Under the pieces are notes generated by a model. The model searched no databases. It saw only the letters and a program-made list of their open reading frames with translations, and was not told where the DNA came from. Shown piece by piece: positions 55,386 through 64,000 of a stretch of DNA of 64,000 nucleotides. Each line of letters begins with the position of its first letter. Position 1 is the stretch's first letter. A program made the translations under genes and the position numbers. This DNA is from Valencia hispanica (Eukaryota > Chordata > Actinopteri > Cyprinodontiformes > Valenciidae), in assembly GCA_963556495.2 (NCBI GenBank), contig OY747711.1:35254914-35318913 (forward strand). Direction: 5' to 3'.

Positions 55386-56125
55386 GTTGGCTGTGGTATA
55401 TGCTGCATTTAAAAAGACTAACACTTAGTTGTTTTGCATTTATTTGTCTGATTCATTCATTTGAAATATTTGAAAAAAATTTTAAAATGTAAAAACGGGC
55501 CTCAACTAATGATAGGTTTAAAGAAAAATTAAGAACACATTTTGCTAAAGGTGTTGGTATTTTTTTCCATTATATGATTTAACAAACACAATCCTTAAGG
55601 ATTTCCTTAATTACATTAATAACACTAATGTGGCTGGCATACTCTGAGTTGAGTCAAACTGTATAAGTGAGTGTCTAATAGTGTCTGGTCATTATTTTGG
55701 TATTTTAGTGCATCTTAGAAATATAAAAAATTAAAAAAAATAATTTCCTGCCTAACACTGTGTGGTGCTCTCTTTTGGCTAAAACTCTATACTGCACTTG
55801 AATTTGAATCGGGCAATACTATTCGCTCCGTGGTCACGGTACCCTGTGGGGTATACAATTATTACTATTCCTTTATTTAACCAGATGGAAAACTCATTCA
55901 GATTCCTCCACAGAACCTCCCTCCCTTTCCTCTCTTTCCTCTGGTGAAGGAGGTGGAAAGAAACGAGTGGTGGAGGATTTCACTCTGATTTCATTATGGA
56001 GAGGGTGCCTCTTCTGCCACACTTTTGGCACCACTTGACCTTTAGTTCGAAAAATACGTGCAAAACACTCTTTTGGTTTATCCCTGTCAAATTTGGTGTG
56101 GAAAAAGTAATATTTCTGGTTTTAT
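55386..56125. other. Unassigned AT-rich sequence
   Basis: A short stretch near 55755-55850 resembles the internal part of the MITE at 44120 (GTGCTCTCTTTTGGCTAAAA type). Otherwise nothing recognised. Confidence 0.3.
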
Positions 56126-56577
56126 GCCTTGTCCACACGTAGCCGGGTATCTCACAAAACAAAGATGTTTTTCTACGGTTTGGCCTGTTATCCACACCAA
56201 AACACAGATTTACAGCACCGAAAATGAATCGTTTTAAAAACTCCGGCTCCACAACGTCACTTTCTGCGACAAAAATGCTCCGAAATAATTTGTGCGACCT
56301 GTGTTTACACTCAGACACAGCATTCATGCCCTCAGACATGTGTTGGCATCATCGATTGTTCAAGCTCTTTTTGTTTGCTTGTTTTTACAAGCTCATTTAC
56401 TGCTGGTTAAAAGTTACTCTGAGTGGACTACTACTGCCCACTTCTGGCTTGGCATGTCTATGAATGTGCTTAACAACACACTTATGCGGTTAGGTGTGAA
56501 CAGAGATTTTTTTTCAAAACGAGGTGGTGAGAATATTTGTGAAAAAAAATGCTGGATACATGTGTACATGGTCTTAG
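56126..56577. mobile_element. MITE with GTCCACACGTAGC end, hAT-like
   Basis: The left end CTTGTCCACACGTAGCCGGG resembles a widespread vertebrate hAT MITE; the right side (ATACATGTGTACATGGTCTT) is its diverged complement. Internal phrases such as CGTTTTAAAAACTCCGGCTC fit the family. The limits are approximate. Confidence 0.5.
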
Positions 56578-58005
56578 ATTCATACTGTGTGTTTCAGGTC
56601 ACCACACAATTCTAAAGCCCCTTTTAGAGCATGTGTTTAAGAAAAATAAATAGGCAAACATAAAATGTCATCCTTTCCAGTGTATTCAAATTCATATTAC
56701 TTAGTAACAATAGGACTTAAACATTTTCTCATTGTATTAAATGAAACTTCAGTGTTTTCTTTCCAAAGAGACCCCAATTATGTCTCTACTCAAAAGAGTA
56801 ATTATAATAATAATAATTTTAACTTAGGTATGAGCTTTTAAAACATTTAAGGCAAAAATTGCTGGAAGCTTTGGAGGATTGTCTATTTAAAAAAAATGGC
56901 CATAAGAAAAGGTTGTGCACCACAGCTATGGTGTGTTGTCACATGCCACTACATGCTGGCCATGACCTTTGACCTTGCTAGATGCCCCCGGGCCCAGAGC
57001 CGCCCCATTTGTCTGCTTGATGCAGCTGGCAGTCTGTCTGCCCAGCAGGTACTGCACTCCCAGGCCTCAGTTTCAGGCACTGACCTGCACCGATGAGAAA
57101 CCGGCCCTTCTGTTGGTTTTCTCACGGCAGGCTTGTTGGCAAATGATGCAGCACAAACACACACATAAACACAGCGCATTTAAGGTCTATACAAACAGTA
57201 CACATACATGCATCTCACTAGAAATATTAGTCCATGCATTATATATTATACACACAGTAGCCATCATAGTATGTCTCAGCTGGCACAGAGCAACTGCACC
57301 AACACCATGACTCCCGCCATATGGCCAGTAACATTCTGCTGTTCATTAGAATTCAAAGCCACAGCACTCTGGGGCTAAGCTGTAACTAACTGACAAATGA
57401 GCAAACAGGCTTCTACCTCAATGGCCAAACATATATCAGTCTTCAAATAAGTATTCATACTTGTGGAATGTTGATTATTTCCAGGATTTTTTTTAATAAA
57501 AAGTGGGAAAAATACTAACAGAATTTCACTTTGAGAATGAGTAGCTTCACAAATTAATAGTGACAAATCTTACATTTCTAGAAGTGTTTTTAAATCAGAT
57601 ATTTATAGAGAAGGTACATTTGTAAGACTGTAAAACAGAAATGGGAATGTCCAGTCCTAAGGGGCAGTGGCCTACATGTTTTAGTAGCAAACCTGATCCA
57701 ACACACTTGATTCAAGGAGTTAAAATATCGCTACAGCCCCGTCTACAACTTCTGCAAAAGCAATCTAATGACACCAGTAGGTAACGTAGATAACATTGCA
57801 GCCATCTTTTTGCTAAAAGTCAGAATATTTTCAAAAATGTATTTATTGTGTTAAGCCTTACGTTCAGCAGTCTCAAAGGTGGAGTGGTCATCAGAATATT
57901 TTCAGTCTTAGTTGGATCTTTCTTCCCATACAGTATACTCAGTTCAAATGCCAAACATGTTAATGACACACTTCTTTACAAAGAATGCTACATCTTTTTA
58001 GGCAT
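56578..58005. other. Unassigned, with a MITE fragment
   Basis: 57640-57735 (AAACCTGATCCAACACACTT within) resembles part of a common fish MITE. The rest has only motif-free frames. Confidence 0.35.
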
Positions 58006-58006
58006 G

Positions 58007-58557
58007 GCAATTTTATTTGTATAGTACACTTTCTACATCAAGGTGATTCAAGGTACTTTACATGATTAAGAGGTAAAATAAAAATAGCAGTAAAACACAG
58101 ACAACGCATATAAAGTAAAAACAGCAAGAAGTAAACACAAAACATGATACATCAAAACATTACTCAAAGGCAACTCTAAACAGATAGGTTTTAATTGTGA
58201 TTTAAAAGAACTCCATGTTTCATTAGCTTTGCAGTTTTCTGGAAGTTTGTTCCAGATTAGAGGAGCATTGAAACTAAAAGCTGCTTCTCTGTGTTTGGTT
58301 TTAATTCTAGGAATGTTGCGTAGACTGGAATTAGAGGACCTGAGTGTTCTGGTGGGTTGGTATAATAACAGCAGATCTTCAATATACTTTTGTGCTAAGC
58401 CATTCAATGATTTATAAACTAGTAGAAGTATTTTGAAGTCTATTCTCTGAGCTATAGGGAGCCAGTGTAGAACTGGGGTGATGTAATCTACTTTCCTGGT
58501 TCTAGTGAGGACATGAGCAGCAGCGATCTGGATCCGACTTAAGATAATTATACTCAC
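58007..58557 (-). pseudogene. L2 LINE C-terminal fragment
   Basis: The minus-strand frame 58557-58066 reads AAAHVLTRTRKVDYITPVLH, WLPIAQRIDFKILLLVYKSL and NAPLIWNKLPENCK, closely similar to the C-terminal region of the copy at 41936-43675. A short deletion removed a few residues before WLPI (no SLHWLPV). The 3' tail at 58007-58065 (complement of GGCAATTTTATTTGTATAGT) is the usual end of such fish LINEs. RT motifs are absent, so it is strongly 5' truncated. Confidence 0.85.
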
Positions 58558-58559
58558 TG

Positions 58560-59474
58560 ATAAAATTTTGACTAAAAATAAAAGTTAGCGATGCTACCTG
58601 TAACATCTTTGATCAATTATATCTATATTTTTGGAGTTGCTCCGAAAAATTTACTGATAAGAAATTAAGGTAAATTTTATGCATCAAAAATAGGAACTGA
58701 TACTCTGTCTTTTTCAAAAAACAATGGTGCAACTTGAATGAACTATTTTTCCATTCGTAGCACTTGTGCAACAGCTTGGAAACTGCTTGTTTTTTGGGGG
58801 GTTTTTTTACTGTAAAGGCTGGCTCACACTGCGTATTTTGGCCATCTCAGAGGACTGCTCAATGCCACACTGTGCGAGCTCCACCGATCTCTTCAGGTAT
58901 GTCATATTAAATGCCACAAGATTTCAGTGGATCAAACTGCATGACGTCTTGCTCTAGCAGGACGCCGAGTTAGGGAGTTATAGGTGTTTTGCTTTTTAAT
59001 GATAACTTGGCAGCTAAAAATAATTATAGCCTTTTTGAGCAGCTTATTATTGATGTAAAGAAGTAAACAAACTGGTCAATGAAATAAACTCACATTTTAA
59101 AAGAGAGGTTTTCTTTTCCTTCTGAATTATGCAAAAACTCATTAACCCCGTTCCAATGAGCAGAAAGCAGATTTGAAAGGGTCAAGACATTCACAAATTT
59201 CCATTATGATGTTAAAAATGCAGTTAATACATTAAGTGGAGTTTTTTCTGAGTTGTAAATTTGAATGCATTTATTTCTACCATTTGTATTCATTATAAAG
59301 AACTGCAGTGAGAGAATGTTTCAAGTCGATACATACAGTTTCACAAAGTTAAAATAGTTTCCACTACACCCTCACTTCTCAGTTAGAAGGCCTGTTTTGC
59401 AAATATTTGTTCCCTTACAGTGTAACAAGAACAAAAAGAAAGCAATATATGCAATGCTGTGAAAACATAACAGT
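58560..59474. other. Unassigned sequence
   Basis: Nothing recognised. Confidence 0.3.
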
Positions 59475-59534
59475 ATGGATGGATGGATGGATGGATGGAT
59501 GGATGGATGGATGGATGGATGGATGGATGGATGG
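59475..59534. repeat. (ATGG)15 microsatellite
   Basis: Uninterrupted ATGG units. Such runs often grow from RTE-type LINE tails, but no LINE sequence adjoins it. Confidence 0.97.
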
Positions 59535-60839
59535 AACTGATACTGCAGTACAAATGCTGCAAAATTATGACTGACTCTGGTCTTGAAGTTTTGTACATTT
59601 ACTTTTTAAATCAAAAATATTTTATATTAAAAGTTTGTTCTAAAAGTATAATACCACAAATAAAAAACAGAAGTGATGCATTTTCTCTGTTAACCACATA
59701 TCAAACTGCACTCTTAAATTGTTCAATGTTCATACTAGTTGTGAAGCTACATTTTTTTCTGGATTAATTGTACACTGGCAATAAACTGAATTACTCCTAT
59801 TATGGATTAATTGTGTTTTGGCAATTTTAGGCCATGATGATGCGTTTCAAAGAAATTATTTCAATATGTATTCATGCACAAACAAATTACTGCACAAATA
59901 TCCTTCCTGTTTTAGGTAAATGAACCAATGGAGTGTGGAAATATAAGGTTATTATAGCATTTCCATGGAGTTACGGAAAACATAACAGCCTGAATCCAAC
60001 CAGTCATAGTTGGCAATTGTGTATTAGATTAAAACCCTAGTAGGTTGATTGTTGGTACTACTCGAGTCAATAAGCAAGCTTGGTGGGGGAGTGCTTGCTA
60101 GACCCACTGCGGTGATTAACTACATGTTCTTGCATTTTATTTGTGATCAAGCATGGAGATTAAAAACCGTGGTGGTCAGTGAGGAAAATATATTAAAGAA
60201 ATTCACTGCATGCCAAGGTGATTTTTCTAAGTTCGCTGATGACTTGTCAGTGGGTCTGTCTGTAAACCGATCTTTGTATAAGAGACATTATCTTTGGCAG
60301 TGCTTACAGCTTCATAACAAAACAGGTTAAATATCCATTGTTTATTGATTCACTTAAGTACAACCGTTAGTGACCAGACCCATTAAGGTACCCTGGCTTG
60401 ATGGAAGCCTTGAATACAAGTCTAGGTTCCTAATCAAATTATAGTTGTGTCACACTGAGAAATCACACTGAGCTGTTGACATTTTGAGATGTCCCCACGG
60501 TGTCAACCCAGGTGAAAAATGATATTCCATAACAATCTATTATGAATGAGGTTTTGAGGAGATGATGAGCTCTAACAATACAACATAACCTTAAGGACGC
60601 CAATATGCAATTTGTTGTAGATCATCTTTATATCACAGCTACATTGCAGGATAAATTACTGTTTGACAAAGTAGATGGTCTGAAAAATACTTAAATTGAA
60701 AGATATTCTGAAGCAAGGTGATGCAGGAAATGGATTGTCTTGCAAGACCTGACCTAAGCCTTCAAAATAGTCTCAACATTTAATTATTATCCATAGCCTG
60801 AGGTTTTAGATTGGTGTATGAAGATATTTTTTAAAATGG
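59535..60839. other. Unassigned sequence
   Basis: A 93-codon frame at 60049-60330 has no known motif. The right end may already belong to the L2-like fossil that follows. Confidence 0.3.
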
Positions 60840-61239
60840 TTTCTGTAAATCTTCACCTGAACTCCATTATGGTGTACAACAAGGTTCTCTTTTGGGCCCA
60901 TTGTTGCTATTCTACAGTCACATTGGGCACTCTTGGACATTGATCACTGCTATGCAGATCATTTTCAACTACACGTATTTTGCTTAAAATATGTAAGAAG
61001 GTACACGAGTATACTTTTCCATCTCAGCAAAGAAAAACAACAACAAAAAAAGAAATATATGTTACTTATTTAGACACATTTAAACCTTAGATAATGAAAA
61101 CCTTGGTCTTCTGGCCTCTTCTGATATATATTTTATCAAGTGCCTTGGAGTGTACTTGATTTCCAATATTACATGTCTAATTTCTAGTTTGCTCATGCCA
61201 CAATCAGAACTGGAAATTGCTACACATTATTTCATTAAG

Positions 61240-61367
61240 CTGTGATGGACTGGCGACCTGTCCAGGGTGAACCCCACCTCTCGCCCCATGACAGCTGGAG
61301 ATAGGCACCAGCCCCCCCGCAACCCTGCACAGGAATGACGGGTACAGGAAATGGATTGATGAATGGA
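61240..61367 (+). mobile_element. Retroposed LINE tail with 12-bp TSD
   Basis: TATTTCATTAAG is repeated exactly at 61228-61239 and 61368-61379. The insert begins CTGTGATGGACTGGCGACCT, goes through GACAGCTGGAGATAGGCACC, and ends ATGGATTGATGAATGGA, the typical 3' end of RTE-like fish LINEs or SINEs that use them. Confidence 0.85.
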
Positions 61368-61516
61368 TATTTCATTAAGACTTTACTATGATTTAGTATT
61401 CACTTACCAGAACAGACAAACAAACGGGTGGTGGGTCAAAACCTTTCTGCCAGGCTTCTGAACAAGTTCTCTATTTTGACACGTTGCGCTGCTTCTAGTC
61501 CAACTACACTGCGTCC

Positions 61517-61779
61517 TAGGGCTGGGCGATGTGGCCTAAAAATAAAAATCTCAGATTTTTTCACACCAAATCCGATTTCCGATTTTAATAGATTTTTTTA
61601 TTTCTCCCTTTAGTTTCTTAAACAGAAATAACAAATGACAGAATCTCTTATTTTAATATCTTCTTTGGGAGTCTACCTGAATTCAAAGTTGTGTGAAAAA
61701 TCTTGATTTTCCCAAAAATAAATATTCTTAAACGTCAAATTCGAATTAATTGATAAAATCGATTTATGGCCCAGCCCTA
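61517..61779. mobile_element. hAT-like MITE, 263 bp
   Basis: Ends TAGGGCTGGGCGATGTGGCC and GGCCCAGCCCTA are inverted repeats. Flanks CTGCGTCC (61509-61516) and CTTCGTCC (61780-61787) are an 8-bp duplication with one difference. The TAGGGCTGGGC end is common in vertebrate hAT MITEs. Confidence 0.85.
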
Positions 61780-61960
61780 CTTCGTCCCCATCACTTTTGG
61801 ATTACAGCAGAAAACCGTTCTTACTTGGAGCTCTGAGTGGACAAGTACCAGAGCATATTAGAGATCGTTTAAATCCATACATCCCTAGCAGGTGCCTGAG
61901 ATATTTTGCCCAGGACCTGACCAACAGAGCCTTTACAAGAATAACTGCAGGAAACTAGAA

Positions 61961-62466
61961 CTCCCTCTGACCAAGCTTGCAAACTATGGCCTATGTCTCG
62001 GTTTAAACAAAAAAGAAACAAAAAACTAAACAAGCCAGGTACATACCGATTATTTTAAGCTTGCTCTAATTTAACTTATTGTCCTTTCAAAAGTCTTAAT
62101 ATTGAGGGTTTTATTTCTTTTGTGCATCACGAATTCATGTCTTGAAAGGTGTTTTAGATTTTGGTTTTTCCTACTTTACAAAAGACATCAAAGACAAAGT
62201 CACCAAAAACTATAGAATTTCAGCAAACATCAGTCCATTGCATCTAGGCAAAAGCAAGTTACAGAGGTCTAGCAATTTTAGGTATGGGCTTGTTGAAACT
62301 AAAATTACAAAAAGACACTTCCATACTATTAGCACATCAATCATTCAACTTCTCATCCAGTCCGTGACATTTTTTCTGCACTCAATGCGCTCTCAAAATA
62401 CACTTTTACACAAAAAGGAATGTACAAATCTCAAACAAACAAACCTCTTCCTAGTCCTTCCCAGGC
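61961..62466. other. Unassigned sequence
   Basis: No left inverted repeat for the following Tc1 copy is found here. Nothing else is recognised. Confidence 0.3.
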
Positions 62467-63423
62467 TTAGGCTACAAAAAGATTTCCCAAGCCTTGAACA
62501 TCCCACGGAGCATTGTTCAAGCGATCAATCAGAAATGGAAGGAGTATGGCACAACTGTAAACCTACCAAGACAAGGCCGTCCAGCTAAACTCACAGGCCG
62601 AACAAGGAGAGCGCTGATCAGAAATGCAGCCAAGAGGCCCATGGTGATTCTGGACGAGCTGCAGAAATCTACAGCTCAGGTGGGGGAATCTGTCCATAGG
62701 ACAACTATTAGTCGTGCACTGCACAAAGTTGGCCTTTATGGAAGAGTGGCAAGAAGAAAGTCATTGTTAAAAGAAAACCATAAGAAGTCCCGTTTGCAGT
62801 TTGCCACAAGCCATGTGGGGGACACGGCACACATGTGGAAGAAGGTGCTCTGGTCAGATGAGACCAAGATGGAACTTTTTGGCCAAAATGCAAAACGCTT
62901 TGTGTGGAGGAAAACTAACACTGCACATCACTCTGAACACACCATTCCCACTGTCAAATATGGTGGTGGCAGCATCATGCTCTGGGGGTGCTTCTCTTCA
63001 GCAGGGACAGGGAAGCCGGTCAGAGTTGATAGGAAGATGGATGGAGCCAAATACAGGGCAATCTTGGAAGAAAACCTCTTGGAGTCTGCAAAAGACTTGA
63101 GACTGGGGCGGAGGTTCACCTTCCAGCAGGACAACGACCCTAAACACAAAGCCAGGGCAACAATGGAATGGTTTAAAACAAAACATATCCATGTGTTAGA
63201 ATGACCCAGTCAAAGTCCAGATCTAAATCCAATCCAGAATCTGTGGCAATATCTGAAAACTGCTGTTCACAAACGCTGTCCATCTAATCTGACTGAGCTG
63301 GAGCTGTTTTGCAAAGAAGAATGGGCAAGAATTTCAGTCTCTAGATGTGCAAAGCTGGTAGAGACATACCCTAAAAGACTGGCAGCTGGAATTGCAGCAA
63401 AAGGTGGTTCTGCAAAGTATTGA
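62467..63423 (+). pseudogene. Tc1-like transposase with stop and lost catalytic Glu
   Basis: Reading from LGYKKISQALNIPRSIV (end of the first DNA-binding helices), the frame shows GRPAKLTGRTRRALIRNA, KKVLWSDETKMELFG with the first Asp, PTVKYGGGSIMLWGC, and FTFQQDNDPKHKAR with the second Asp. A TGA at 63202-63204 interrupts the frame, which continues in the same register to the normal end GGSAKY and TGA at 63421-63423. The catalytic Glu position reads DLNPIQNLW, i.e. Gln, 34 residues after the second Asp. The stop, the Glu to Gln change and the lost left end all argue that this copy is dead. Confidence 0.93.
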
Positions 63424-63640
63424 CTCAGGGGGCTGAATAATTACGCACATCCCACTTTTCAGTTATTTATTTGTAAAAAATGTTTGGAATCATGTATGAT
63501 TTTCGTTCCACTTCTCACGTGTACACCACTTTGTATTGGTCTTTCACGTGGAATTCCAATAAAATTGATTCATGTTTGTGGCTTTAATGTGACAAAATGT
63601 GGAAAAGTTCAAGGGGGCCGAATACTTTTGCAAGCCAATG
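62467..63640 (+). mobile_element. 5'-truncated Tc1-like transposon
   Basis: The right end GGGGGCCGAATACTTTTGCA followed by AGCCAATG and TA is a standard fish Tc1 inverted repeat. The matching left repeat is absent, so the copy lacks its first few hundred bases. A near-complete transposase region lies inside. Confidence 0.88.
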
Positions 63641-63670
63641 TATCTGTATCTGTATCTGTATCTGTATCTG
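63641..63670 (+). repeat. (TATCTG)5 microsatellite
   Basis: Five exact hexamers start at the TA that ends the Tc1 element. Confidence 0.95.
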
Positions 63671-64000
63671 TACTCGGACTGGGCGGGTTGGGGCCTAACC
63701 CGGAAGTGGGCGGTATTTAACCTGTAAGTGCGCCAGGTTGTCTTAAAATCGGCGGGGCTTTTAAGCATGCAATTAATATGAGTTGATCAGAAATTGTTAT
63801 ATTTATTGCTGATTAGAAAACTATTTACATGACCGCATCAGCATTAAGCTTCAGATCAATGGTTTTGATCACGATAACAAACAAACTATATACAGAACAA
63901 GTTTTGCAACAATGAATACAACACATGCGGTTGCAATTATGAAGAAAAAGGTAATGAACAAGAGTTTTCATCTCAACATAACTGTCTTTTTTTAACTTTT
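63671..64000. other. Unassigned sequence
   Basis: GC-rich until about 63760 (CTCGGACTGGGCGGGTTGGG), then AT-rich. Nothing recognised. Confidence 0.3.

Larger units (their letters stand above)
60840..61960 (+). pseudogene. L2/CR1-like RT fossil, twice interrupted
   Basis: At 60860-60930 the plus-strand translation includes ELHYGVQQGSLLGPLLL, the motif B region of LINE RT, followed by a degraded YADD region around 60955. At 61480-61515 and again from 61780 to 61960 come parts of the C-terminal domain (EHIRDRLNPYIPSRCLR then NRAFTRITAGN). Two insertions lie between: a 128-bp retroposed tail (61240-61367) and a 263-bp MITE (61517-61779). Many stops and indels show great age. No complete motif set survives. 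Confidence 0.65.

Overview
The window looks like vertebrate, most probably teleost fish, nuclear DNA. The reasons are its AT-rich base composition, long (TA)n, (GAA)n, (GAAA)n and (ATGG)n microsatellites, and a dense mix of families typical of fish genomes: several Tc1-like transposons with DD34E transposases, L2-type LINEs, a tRNA-derived SINE, TGTCA...TGACA LTRs, and hAT-like and TTAA-flanked MITEs. I found no complete host protein-coding gene, rRNA or tRNA gene. Nearly every long reading frame that I could identify belongs to a mobile element, so the window is probably intergenic or intronic. Family names rest on recognition of protein motifs and ends, not on a database search.

Layout. 0-6.9 kb: LINE 3' parts in both orientations, a Tc1-like element sitting inside a (TA)n tract, and a SINE with a perfect 16-bp target-site duplication (TSD). 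8-16.7 kb: a fossil Tc1 copy, an inverted-repeat element, a perfect 23-bp hairpin beside a LINE tail, a THAP-like first exon in a dispersed repeat, and a 5'-truncated A-tailed retroposon with a 14-bp TSD. 18.7-24.4 kb: a solo LTR, then a LINE of about 4.9 kb with ORF1, endonuclease and part of the reverse transcriptase (RT). A 1,258-bp non-autonomous LTR retroelement carrying 42-bp coding-length repeats has inserted into the endonuclease. 25-36 kb: mostly unassigned AT-rich DNA with a MITE, a Harbinger-like element, Tc1 fossils and an LTR invaded by a LINE tail. 36-37.6 kb: the best preserved Tc1 copy, with long inverted repeats and one internal stop. 38.6-44.9 kb: more Tc1 fossils, an L2 LINE with an otherwise continuous RT frame, and a TTAA-flanked MITE. 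44.9-49.2 kb: no recognisable repeat or gene. 49.2-64 kb: a hAT-type element with a perfect 8-bp TSD, a second copy of the 15-kb retroposon splitting a Tc1 end, further MITEs, L2 fossils and a last Tc1 copy.

The elements do not form a pathway; they record layered insertions. Several relative ages can be read directly: LTR element after LINE (21.2 kb), LINE tail after LTR (33.4 kb), retroposon after Tc1 end (50.7 kb), and MITE and retroposed tail after an L2 fossil (61.2-61.8 kb). The strongest candidates for something little described are the minisatellite-bearing LTR element at 21,190-22,447 and the THAP-like exon at 12,712-12,776.
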